DNA from: Pseudomonadota bacterium | GTDB lineage: Bacteria > Pseudomonadota > Alphaproteobacteria > Sphingomonadales > Sphingomonadaceae | Assembly (NCBI GenBank): GCA_030271565.1 | Contig: JARXKR010000148.1 | Coordinates: 1-5,565 of the forward strand | Length of the DNA: 5,565 nt | Direction: 5' to 3' | Notes under the pieces: model-generated | Told to the model about the DNA's origin: nothing | Database searches by the model: none | Seen by the model: the letters and a program-made list of their open reading frames with translations, nothing else | In this document: positions 1 through 5,565 of the stretch, one piece after another | Numbering within the stretch: position 1 is the stretch's first letter | Layout of the letters: every line of letters starts with the position of its first letter | Made by a program: the position numbers and the translations under genes

Positions 1-355
1 CCATGTCGATTGTCTCGATCTCGCTGGCGGTGGCCTTGCGGATCGCCTGGTAATAGCTGTCGCAGATCGCGAAATAGTCGCGGATCGGGCGGCGGAACCG
101 GCCGAGCCCCAGCACCAGCAGTTCGAGCACCTGGCCGTCCTGGTCGGCCACTTCGAGCGCCAGCCGGCCTTCTTCGACCGCCAGCTTGATCCGGTAGGGG
201 CCCTGGTGCCCGGCCTCCCACGCGCGCAGCGGCTTGAAAGTGTTTTCCTCGATCAGATCGAAGATCGCGATGCGCCGTTCCTGCTCGATATCGGCGTTGC
301 GCCACAGGATCGTCGCTTCGTCGAGCTCGATATGAATGATCCGGGGGTCGGGCAT
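1..355 (-). CDS. UPF0262 family protein (partial, C-terminus beyond left edge)
   Basis: A minus-strand frame open from the ATG at 355-353 to the window edge, giving 118 complete codons. It begins MPDPRIIHIELDE and contains IEQERRIAIFDLIEEN (about residues 25-40), GPYRIKL (about 54-60), a Phe-Arg-Arg-Pro-Ile segment leading to DYFAICDSYYQAIRKAT, and ends in IETIDM at the edge. These blocks match what I know of UPF0262, a small (about 160 residue) alphaproteobacterial family of unknown function, so roughly 40 C-terminal residues should lie outside. The protein looks soluble, with no signal peptide or membrane segment. The start is the only ATG that gives the expected N-terminus, and a GAGAAG purine stretch lies about 10 nt upstream (366-371 on the opposite strand). 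In several alphaproteobacteria this family lies near hisD, which cannot be checked here. The gene is divergent from dnaB and its upstream region contains the inverted-repeat element at 413-591. Family assignment is firm; function is unknown. Confidence 0.92.
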   Translation of the reverse strand, partial: MPDPRIIHIELDEATILWRNADIEQERRIAIFDLIEENTFKPLRAWEAGHQGPYRIKLAVEEGRLALEVADQDGQVLELLVLGLGRFRRPIRDYFAICDSYYQAIRKATASEIETIDM

Positions 356-412
356 GCTGGCGCGGCTTCTCGCAAATGCAGCAATGAGGGGCAAGGGAGA
401 AGGTTGAAGAGG

Positions 413-591
413 TTCGCGCAGAGATAGAAGAGACCGCAGAGAAGTAGCGGGAAACGTCACCCGAGCCGCAGGCTCCTGTGTCATTTTAAGAGTAGCGCCT
501 ATCTCGACGATAGTATGGAGAAGCGGCTACGCCGGAGGCACGGGCTCTCTGCGCCCTCCTTTCTCTGCGGCCTCTGCGATCTCTGCACGAA
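413..591. repeat. Palindromic intergenic element with 31-nt imperfect inverted ends (MITE/REP-like)
   Basis: The left arm, 413-443, begins TTCGCGCAGAGAT. The right arm, 561-591, ends ATCTCTGCACGAA. The arms are reverse complements at 27 of 31 positions by my alignment, with 117 bases between them. Each arm is made of three 9-nt units of the type TCTCTGCGN; in the right arm these are 562-570, 571-579 and 580-588, and an extra TCTCTGCG lies at 546-553. Three smaller hairpins sit between the arms: GAGCC-gca-GGCTC (463-475), CTATC-tcgac-GATAG (499-513, almost exactly at the element centre) and CGGC-tac-GCCG (524-534). No plausible protein is encoded and no transposase is present. The layout fits a small non-autonomous dispersed repeat. 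From memory, CTCTGCG-type intergenic repeats occur in many bacterial genomes, but no search was run. It fills more than half of the 324-base gap between the two divergent genes. The remainder (356-412 and 592-679) holds only weak start-site signals and one DnaA-box-like 9-mer. Confidence 0.72.
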
Positions 592-612
592 ACAAATCTT
601 CCTTCATCCCCG

Positions 613-621
613 CTATCCACA
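613..621 (+). promoter_or_regulatory. DnaA-box-like 9-mer upstream of dnaB
   Basis: The 9-mer CTATCCACA differs from the classic DnaA box TTATCCACA only at the first base. It lies 59 bases upstream of the proposed dnaB start, just after the inverted-repeat element. A single site with one mismatch can easily occur by chance in a window this size, so a regulatory role is only a possibility. Confidence 0.25.
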
Positions 622-679
622 GGCCCAAATGGCCAGCACCGTCTTGCACCCCGCATCGCCCACGCGCATTGAGCCTCCC

Positions 680-2188
680 ATGGCCGAAACCGATCTGATT
701 ACCCGTCCCGATGAAATAGCCGCGCGCGCGTTGCCCTCCAATGTGGAGGCCGAGGCGGCGTTCCTAGGCGCGGCGCTGATCGACAACCGGGTGATCGAGG
801 AACTTAACACGCCGCTCAGGCCCGAGCACTTCTTCGAGCCGGTCCACGCCCGCATCTATGAGCGGATCCTGCAATTGCTCGATCGCAAGGCGGTGGTCAC
901 CCCGGTCACGCTGCGGCCCTATTTCGAAGCCGACGAAGCGCTCAAGGACCTGGGCGGCGCAGCTTATCTCGCGCGGCTGACCTCCGACGGGCAGGGGCTG
1001 CTCGCCCCGCGCGAACTGGCCGAACAGATCTACGACCTCGCACTGCTGCGCGAACTGGTCTCGGTCGGGCGTAACCTCGTAAATTCGGCGCTCGATACTT
1101 CCGAAAGCGTCGAGCCGATGGAGCAGATCGCGGCGGCTGAGGCGGCGCTGTACCAGGTCGCAGAAGGCGCGGCGACCGGCAGCGAGGCGCAGCCGTTCGC
1201 GGTTTCCACCCGCACCGCGCTGGGCATGATCGAGCAGGCGCTGCTGTCGGGCGGGCATATTTCGGGCAAGACCACCGGGCTGACCTCGATCAATGAGAAG
1301 GTCGGCGGATTGCACGATTCGGATCTGATCATACTTGCCGGGCGCCCGGGCATGGGCAAGACCGCGCTTGCGACCAATATCGCGTTCAACGCCGCCGATC
1401 GCCTGCGCCGCGACCTTGCCGACGGGATCGCACCCGACAAGTCGGTCGGTGCCGCGACCGCCTTCTTCAGCCTGGAAATGAGCGCCGACCAGCTCGCCAC
1501 GCGTATCCTTGCCGAGCAATCGGGGATCAGCAGCGAAGCCCTGCGGATGGGCAAGATCAGCCGCGAGGATTTCCAGCAGCTCTCGTTCGCGAGCCAGCGG
1601 CTCGCCGAACTGCCGCTGTACATCGATGATACCCCGGCGCTGTCGATCGCTCAATTGCGGACCCGCGCCCGGCGACTCAAGCGCCGCCACGATATCGGCC
1701 TGGTGGTGGTCGATTACCTGCAGCTGCTGCAGGGATCGGGGCGCAGCACCGATAACCGGGTCAACGAAATCTCCGAGATCAGCCGCGGGCTCAAGACGCT
1801 CGCCAAGGAGCTGGGCGTGCCGGTGATCGCGCTGTCGCAGCTCAGCCGCGCGGTCGAGCAGCGCGAGGACAAGCGCCCGCAGCTCTCCGATCTGCGCGAA
1901 TCGGGCTCGATCGAGCAGGACGCCGACATGGTCTGGTTCGTGTTCCGCGAGGATTATTACGTCGCTAACAAGGAACCCAAGGTCCCGCAGGCCGACGACG
2001 ATGCCAAAAGCCACGAAGCCCACGCCGCCTGGCAGCAAGAAATGGAACGGGTGTTCGGACTTGCCGAGCTGATCGTCGCCAAGCAGCGCCACGGTTCGAC
2101 CGGCAAGGTCCGGCTGCGCTTCGAACCCCGCATCACCCGCTTCAGCGATCTCGCCGATGACAGCATGGCAGCCCATAGCTACGACTGA
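680..2188 (+). CDS. dnaB: Replicative DNA helicase DnaB
   Basis: Hexameric, ATP-driven 5'-3' helicase that unwinds DNA at the replication fork and works with primase. The proposed protein is 502 aa. The N-terminal primase-interacting domain spans about residues 17-125 (LPSNVEAEAAFLGAALIDN, then RPEHFFEPVHARIYERI), a linker follows, and the RecA-like motor domain starts near 195. Motor motifs seen: Walker A GRPGMGKTA (221-229, K227/T228), catalytic Glu in FFSLEMS (E266), Walker B LVVVDYLQLL (341-350, D345), VIALSQLSR (382-390, Q387) and the arginine-finger region AKQRHGSTG (467-475, R470). Compared with E. coli there are extra segments at about 243-258 and 428-460, which I take as an alphaproteobacterial trait. 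The ATG at 680 gives MAETDLITRP, like related DnaB N-termini. The frame stays open upstream to an ATG at 515 (and one at 629), but that stretch translates the repeat element and is unlikely to be protein. The ribosome site is weak (GAG at 671-673). All catalytic motifs are intact. Confidence 0.97.
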   Translation: MAETDLITRPDEIAARALPSNVEAEAAFLGAALIDNRVIEELNTPLRPEHFFEPVHARIYERILQLLDRKAVVTPVTLRPYFEADEALKDLGGAAYLARLTSDGQGLLAPRELAEQIYDLALLRELVSVGRNLVNSALDTSESVEPMEQIAAAEAALYQVAEGAATGSEAQPFAVSTRTALGMIEQALLSGGHISGKTTGLTSINEKVGGLHDSDLIILAGRPGMGKTALATNIAFNAADRLRRDLADGIAPDKSVGAATAFFSLEMSADQLATRILAEQSGISSEALRMGKISREDFQQLSFASQRLAELPLYIDDTPALSIAQLRTRARRLKRRHDIGLVVVDYLQLLQGSGRSTDNRVNEISEISRGLKTLAKELGVPVIALSQLSRAVEQREDKRPQLSDLRESGSIEQDADMVWFVFREDYYVANKEPKVPQADDDAKSHEAHAAWQQEMERVFGLAELIVAKQRHGSTGKVRLRFEPRITRFSDLADDSMAAHSYD

Positions 2189-2234
2189 TTCGCCAAAATA
2201 ACCGTTATATATCAACAGTATATGCGAATATTTC

Positions 2235-2262
2235 TTGACTTATCAAACGTTTGCCGGGTAAG
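2235..2262 (+). promoter_or_regulatory. Candidate promoter for rpoZ
   Basis: A TTGACT -35-like hexamer (2235-2240, five of six consensus bases) is followed after 16 bases by GGTAAG (2257-2262), a poor -10 match. Upstream, about 2194-2234 is strikingly AT-rich for this genome (tatatatcaacagtatatg and nearby), as an UP-element would be. The position, 40 bases before the rpoZ start, fits. The -35 is the convincing part; the -10 is uncertain. Confidence 0.4.
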
Positions 2263-2301
2263 CGCGGTGCTTTCCCGCATTGTGCAAGAATTGGAGTGCC
2301 T

Positions 2302-2646
2302 ATGGCGCGCGTTACCGTTGAAGATTGCGTCGACAAGATTCCCAACCGGTTCGACCTGGTGCTGTTCGCTGCGCAACGTGCGCGCGAGATTTCGGGCGGG
2401 GCCGAACTGACCATCGACCGCGACCGTGACAAGAACCCGGTGGTTGCCCTGCGCGAGATCGCCGAGGTTACCGTGCGTCCAGACCTGCTCAAGGAATCGG
2501 TGATCAACTCGCTCCAGCGCGTGCTGCCCGAGGACGATGACGAGGTCGATGATGTCGGCTCGCTCAGCCAGTCGGCCGAAGCGCTGCGGATCACCGCTGC
2601 CGCGCCGGTGCGCAACACCTCGATCGGCGGCGATTACGAGGGGTAA
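2302..2646 (+). CDS. rpoZ: DNA-directed RNA polymerase omega subunit
   Basis: Small subunit of RNA polymerase that binds beta-prime, helps core assembly and in many proteobacteria forms part of a ppGpp site. The protein is 114 aa. The conserved N-terminal half is plain: MARVTVEDCVDKIPNRFDLV (1-20), then LFAAQRAREISGG (21-33), the basic/acidic stretch DRDRDKNPVVALREIAE (39-55) and a helix LLKESVINSLQR (62-73). The C-terminal tail (76-114) begins with an acidic run PEDDDEVDD and is low in complexity, as in other alphaproteobacterial omegas, which are longer than the 91-residue E. coli protein. The start is fixed by GGAG at 2293-2296, five bases before the ATG. An in-frame ATG at 2251 exists but lies within the putative promoter. 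The gene has its own leader and ends before a strong hairpin, so it looks monocistronic. The rsh/relA gene that often follows rpoZ is not here. Confidence 0.96.
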   Translation: MARVTVEDCVDKIPNRFDLVLFAAQRAREISGGAELTIDRDRDKNPVVALREIAEVTVRPDLLKESVINSLQRVLPEDDDEVDDVGSLSQSAEALRITAAAPVRNTSIGGDYEG

Positions 2647-2669
2647 TTCCTCTCGCTTCCGGATAGCTT

Positions 2670-2707
2670 CAAAAGGGCCCGCTTCCGCAAAGGAGGCGGG
2701 CCTTTTG
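2670..2707. terminator. Bidirectional intrinsic terminator between rpoZ and the minus-strand gene
   Basis: The left stem, aaaagggcccgcttcc (2671-2686), pairs with ggaggcgggcctttt (2692-2706) around a short loop, with one bulged base and one G-T pair. The stem is GC-rich, has an A-run on the left and a T-run on the right, and therefore acts as a stem plus U-tract on both strands. It lies 24 bases after the rpoZ stop and 4 bases after the stop of the convergent gene at 2711, so it can end both transcripts. Confidence 0.92.
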
Positions 2708-2710
2708 CTG

Positions 2711-3091
2711 TCAGCGCCGCGCGCAGGGGTACTTGCGGATGAAATAATCGGCCACGCCCTGCCGGATCGTCAACCGCGGACGAACGTTGGCGGGATAGCG
2801 CTTGAGGAACGCGACCAGTTCCTCGGGAACGATCTGGGCATTTTCGGGCGGGCAGCTCGATGGCCGCCCCGATGCGCGCTCCTGCAGAAGCCGCGTACGG
2901 TACGATTCGCCCGCTGCCTTGCCTTCGGCTTTGAGCACATCGAGCTCGGGCGAAAACAGCGCCATCGGGCCCTGCGCCTGCAGCGTCTCGGCCTTGGAGA
3001 TGAACACCGCAAGGTTCATGTCGCCGCGCGCGGCCAGCGCCGCGCTTGGTGCAGCGAACAAAGCCAGCGCCATAATGATCACACGTTTCAT
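2711..3091 (-). CDS. Small secreted protein, Rap1a/Tai-like (function unknown)
   Basis: 126 aa. The N-terminus (MKRVIIMALALF, then an Ala-rich end at about residue 20, ALA-ARG) is a clear Sec signal peptide; signal peptidase I would cut near residue 20-21, leaving about 106 aa for the periplasm. The mature part carries MNLAVFISKAETLQAQGP (25-42), a charged helical middle, and two cysteines, C80 in SSCPPE and C123 in the terminal KYPC, which could form a disulfide. The C-terminal pattern (Cys-Pro, EELVAFLKRYP, a spaced Arg, then YFIRKYPC) resembles the Rap1a/Tai fold known from Serratia immunity proteins, but similar proteins are common in sphingomonads without any toxin nearby, and none is seen here. 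The ATG at 3091 is preferred: it starts the signal peptide and has GGGGAA 7 bases upstream. The frame extends to an ATG at 3163, which would bury the signal peptide. Reality of the gene is well supported; family is tentative. Confidence 0.83.
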   Translation of the reverse strand: MKRVIIMALALFAAPSAALAARGDMNLAVFISKAETLQAQGPMALFSPELDVLKAEGKAAGESYRTRLLQERASGRPSSCPPENAQIVPEELVAFLKRYPANVRPRLTIRQGVADYFIRKYPCARR

Positions 3092-3183
3092 ATGCCGGTT
3101 CCCCAATGCAGGTATCGTTCGTGCCTTGACCCAGCGCGCCTGACAAGACCATGAATGGCGCAAGTGGGTGGAGTACGCGGGCT

Positions 3184-4248
3184 GTGAGCGAACCGGGGCA
3201 ATTTATCGGCGATATCGCGGCCGGCGCCTTGGCTGCGCGTGCGGTTGAACCGGCGCACGGCGAGGCGCCGGCTAATGGACCGGAAGATGGCCACAGCCAC
3301 GAAGCGGCCTGCCTCAACTGCGGCACCGTGCTGCTGGGCAGCCACTGCCATGGTTGCGGGCAGGCAGCGCACGTCCACAGGACCATCGCCGCGTTTTTCC
3401 ATGATCTGGTGCACGGGGTGTTCCACTTTGAGGGCAAGATCTGGCGCACCCTGCCAATGCTGGCGTGGCATCCCGGGCGGCTGACCCGCGAATATATCGA
3501 CGGCCGCCGCGCGAGCTATGTCAGCCCGATCGCGCTGTTCCTGTTCGTGGTGTTCCTGACCTTCGCGCTGTTCAACCTGGCGGGTGATCCGATCCACTTC
3601 GATCAGAATACCAATGCGGTGGTCGGGGCCAAGAGCGCGACAGCCGAAGGCGAGGCGGTCAAGCACGTCGCCGCGATCAAGGCGGAGCTCGCGGCAGCCG
3701 AGCAGGCTCACCAGGGCACCGATGCGATAAAAGGAAAATTGGTCGGGGCCGAGGCCGCGCTTAAGGGCATCCGCAACGGCAAGAATAACAAGCTGCCCGA
3801 TGAAATCACCAGCGGTGTGGCTGCAGGAACGCTCAACCAGGCGTGGCGCGATGCCAGGGCCAATCCCGAGCTGGCGATGTATAAGGTCCAGTCCAGCGCC
3901 TATAAATACAGCTGGCTGTTGATCCCGCTGAGCGTGCCGTTCGTATGGCTGCTGTTCCCGTTCAACCGCCGCTTCCACCTCTACGATCACACCGTGTTCG
4001 TGACCTATTCGCTGTGCTTCATGCTGATCGTGCTGGCGGCGATTACGGCGATCAATGTCTGGACCAGCCTGGGCGGACTGATCGCGCTACTGATCCTCTA
4101 CGTGCCGTTCCACATGCACCGGCAACTGCGCGAGACCTATGGCCTGACCCGCACGGGCGCGCTGTGGCGGACGATCGGGCTTGGCGGTTTTGCCATGGTT
4201 GCCTTGACGCTGTTCGCGCTGGCGGTGCTGGTGCTGTCGATCGGCTGA
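3184..4248 (+). CDS. DUF3667 family zinc-ribbon membrane protein
   Basis: 354 aa from the GTG at 3184. A four-cysteine zinc ribbon, CLNCG...HCHGCGQ (C43, C46, C55, C58), is followed by HRTIAAFFHDLVHGVFHFEGKIWRTLP (67-93) and HPGRLTREYIDGRRASYVSPIALF (96-119), the hallmark order of DUF3667. After a first membrane helix (about 114-134) comes a roughly 105-residue soluble part, rich in Ala, Lys and Glu and probably helical or coiled coil (about 150-200). It is followed by four more hydrophobic segments (about 243-259, 270-292, 296-309 and 332-352). The biochemical role of the family is not known to me; the protein should sit in the inner membrane with the ribbon in the cytoplasm. Start choice: GTG 3184 has GGAG at 3170-3173 and gives an N-terminus (SEPGQFIG...ARAVE) like related proteins as I remember them. 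The ATG at 3151 (365 aa) has no ribosome site but cannot be excluded. The gene is divergent from the secreted-protein gene; its stop is 4 bases from the ftsH stop. Confidence 0.9.
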   Translation: MSEPGQFIGDIAAGALAARAVEPAHGEAPANGPEDGHSHEAACLNCGTVLLGSHCHGCGQAAHVHRTIAAFFHDLVHGVFHFEGKIWRTLPMLAWHPGRLTREYIDGRRASYVSPIALFLFVVFLTFALFNLAGDPIHFDQNTNAVVGAKSATAEGEAVKHVAAIKAELAAAEQAHQGTDAIKGKLVGAEAALKGIRNGKNNKLPDEITSGVAAGTLNQAWRDARANPELAMYKVQSSAYKYSWLLIPLSVPFVWLLFPFNRRFHLYDHTVFVTYSLCFMLIVLAAITAINVWTSLGGLIALLILYVPFHMHRQLRETYGLTRTGALWRTIGLGGFAMVALTLFALAVLVLSIG

Positions 4249-4252
4249 GTAA

Positions 4253-5565
4253 TCAGGCCTGCTCGCGCGCGGCCACCCCGACGAAACGCTTGCCCGCGCG
4301 CGGAATGGCCGAGCCGCGCACCGGGGTCAGGCCTGAACCCGGCTCGGGTGCATCGGGCCGGTTGATCTTGCCGTTGTCGACCAATGACCTGATCTCATCC
4401 CCCGTCAGCGTCTCGTATTCGAGCAGCGCATTGGCGACCAGGTGCAGCTGCTCGGTATGACCGTTGATCACTTCGCGCGCGCGATTAAGCCCGCCTTCGA
4501 CCAGCCGCTTGATTTCCGTATCGATCAATTGCGCGGTCTCGTTCGACATGCTGTGCCGCACGCTCTGCGAATAGCCCAGATAGCCGCCGCCTTGCTCTTC
4601 CTCGTACTCAAGCGGACCCAGTGCGTCGGACATGCCCCAGCGCAGGACCATCGCGCGCGCCAGCTTGGTCGCTTGCTGGATATCGCCCGAAGCGCCTGAC
4701 GAAACCTTCTGGTGTCCGAAGATCACCTCTTCGGCGACCCGGCCGCCCATCACCGTCGCCAGATCGGCGAACATCTTGTCGCGGTGGTACGAATAGTTGT
4801 CGCGCTCGGGCATGCTCACGACCATGCCCAAGGCGCCGCCACGCGGGATGATCGTTGCCTTGTGGATCGGGTCTGACGCGGGTTCGTGCATTCGCACCAG
4901 CGCGTGGCCAGCCTCATGATAGGCGGTCATCTTCTTCTCGTCATCGGTCATCACGAGCGATTTCCACTCGGTGCCCATGATGATCCGGTCCTTGGCAGTT
5001 TCGAACTCCGCCATCGCGACCAGCCGCTTGCTGCGGCGCGCGGCCATCAGCGCGGCTTCGTTGACCAGATTAGCCAGATCCGCGCCGGACATGCCCGGGG
5101 TGCCGCGCGCCAGCGTGCGGGCCTCGACGTCGGGGGCCAGCGGCACCTTCTTCATGTGCACCAGAAGAATCTGCTCGCGCCCTTCGATATCGGGCAACGG
5201 CACGGTGATCCGCCGGTCGAACCGGCCCGGGCGCAGCAGCGCAGGGTCAAGCACGTCGGGACGGTTGGTCGCGGCGATGATGATGATGCCTTCGTTGGCC
5301 TCGAACCCGTCCATCTCGACCAGCAGCTGGTTGAGCGTCTGCTCGCGTTCGTCGTTCGAATTGCCCAGACCCGAGCCGCGATGCCGCCCGACCGCGTCGA
5401 TTTCATCGATGAACACGATGCACGGCGCGTTGCGCTTGGCCTGTTCGAACATGTCGCGCACCCGGCTCGCGCCGACGCCCACAAACATCTCGACAAAGTC
5501 CGAGCCCGAAATGGTGAAGAACGGCACGCCTGCTTCGCCCGCAATCGCGCGCGCCAGCAGGGTCT
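4253..5565 (-). CDS. ftsH: ATP-dependent zinc metalloprotease FtsH (partial, N-terminus beyond right edge)
   Basis: Membrane-anchored AAA+ hexamer that pulls unfolded or damaged membrane and regulatory proteins into a zinc protease chamber. About 436 codons are visible; the two transmembrane helices, the periplasmic domain and most of Walker A are outside, since the edge cuts the Walker A lysine codon (visible start is TLLARAIAGEAG). Seen in order: pore motif FVG in EMFVGVGAS (about 5485-5477), Walker B CIVFIDEID with the catalytic Asp-Glu at 5407-5402, second region of homology AATNRPDVLDPALLRPGRFD with both arginine fingers (5224-5222 and 5215-5213), zinc site HEAGH (4918-4904), and the third ligand Asp in SGASGDIQQATK (4684-4682). 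The C-terminal tail after LVDNGKINRP is Pro/Gly-rich and variable. All catalytic residues in view are intact. A GTG at 5527 lies inside the AAA domain and is not a start. No terminator hairpin is evident in the 4 bases before the convergent gene. Confidence 0.98.
   Translation of the reverse strand, partial: TLLARAIAGEAGVPFFTISGSDFVEMFVGVGASRVRDMFEQAKRNAPCIVFIDEIDAVGRHRGSGLGNSNDEREQTLNQLLVEMDGFEANEGIIIIAATNRPDVLDPALLRPGRFDRRITVPLPDIEGREQILLVHMKKVPLAPDVEARTLARGTPGMSGADLANLVNEAALMAARRSKRLVAMAEFETAKDRIIMGTEWKSLVMTDDEKKMTAYHEAGHALVRMHEPASDPIHKATIIPRGGALGMVVSMPERDNYSYHRDKMFADLATVMGGRVAEEVIFGHQKVSSGASGDIQQATKLARAMVLRWGMSDALGPLEYEEEQGGGYLGYSQSVRHSMSNETAQLIDTEIKRLVEGGLNRAREVINGHTEQLHLVANALLEYETLTGDEIRSLVDNGKINRPDAPEPGSGLTPVRGSAIPRAGKRFVGVAAREQA

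Noticed and set aside
206..427. Plus-strand open frame of 73 codons at the left end
   Set aside because: It is antisense to the UPF0262 gene, ends in the repeat element, and looks like no known protein.
764..2215. Long minus-strand open frame (483 codons) opposite dnaB
   Set aside because: Its translation has no recognisable motif, and the plus strand over the same bases encodes DnaB with all helicase motifs. Long antisense frames are common opposite GC-rich genes.
2711..3091. Type VI or other toxin-immunity pair based on the Rap1a/Tai resemblance
   Set aside because: No toxin or secretion gene is present, the neighbours are housekeeping genes, and similar proteins are widespread without such a context.
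2537..3154. Plus-strand open frame of 205 codons after rpoZ
   Set aside because: It overlaps the rpoZ end in another frame, runs through the terminator hairpin and is antisense to the signal-peptide protein. The composition is arginine-rich and shadow-like.
3126..3155. TTGACC (3126-3131) as a -35 for the DUF3667 gene
   Set aside because: No good -10 lies at the right distance; the best, CATGAA at 3150-3155, matches only half the consensus. It would fit the GTG start at 3184 but is too weak to list.
2634..3990. Long minus-strand frames of 271 and 300 codons opposite the DUF3667 gene
   Set aside because: They are antisense to a protein with a clear zinc ribbon and membrane helices, and show no domain features of their own.
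3945..4460. Plus-strand frame of 171 codons bridging DUF3667 and ftsH
   Set aside because: It is out of frame with DUF3667 at one end and antisense to the ftsH tail at the other, with no coherent protein features.
1..5565. CRISPR array, tRNA, rRNA, riboswitch, insertion sequence or prophage genes
   Set aside because: Nothing of these kinds was seen on reading the window. The only notable repeat is the non-coding element at 413-591.

Overview
The window is a GC-rich chromosomal housekeeping segment. The proteins point to an alphaproteobacterium, most likely a sphingomonad (Sphingomonadales). The clues are a UPF0262 protein (an alphaproteobacterial family), a DnaB helicase with extra segments in its C-terminal domain, a DUF3667 zinc-ribbon membrane protein, and a small secreted protein of a type I associate with sphingomonads. 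The taxonomic call is inference from protein style, not from a marker gene.

Layout. (1) Positions 1-355, minus strand: 5' part of a UPF0262 gene that runs off the left edge. (2) Positions 356-679: a 324-base divergent intergenic region. Most of it is a 179-base element (413-591) with 31-nt imperfect inverted ends, each built of three 9-nt TCTCTGCGN-like units. (3) Positions 680-2188, plus: dnaB, replicative helicase, apparently complete. (4) Positions 2189-2301: AT-rich leader with a possible promoter. (5) Positions 2302-2646, plus: rpoZ, RNA polymerase omega subunit. (6) Positions 2670-2707: a strong bidirectional terminator. (7) Positions 2711-3091, minus: a small secreted protein resembling the Rap1a/Tai family. 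(8) About 3184-4248, plus: a DUF3667 membrane protein with a zinc ribbon, divergent from gene 7. (9) Positions 4253-5565, minus: ftsH, membrane AAA+ zinc protease. Its N-terminal part lies beyond the right edge; the window cuts inside the Walker A lysine codon.

The genes do not form one pathway. dnaB (replication), rpoZ (transcription) and ftsH (membrane proteolysis) are core genes, each apparently in its own transcription unit. The two poorly characterised envelope-related genes (7 and 8) sit divergently between rpoZ and ftsH. I see no convincing new multi-gene system. The item most worth following up is the palindromic repeat element between the UPF0262 gene and dnaB. It is probably a dispersed non-coding repeat, and it also creates a false upstream extension of the dnaB reading frame.
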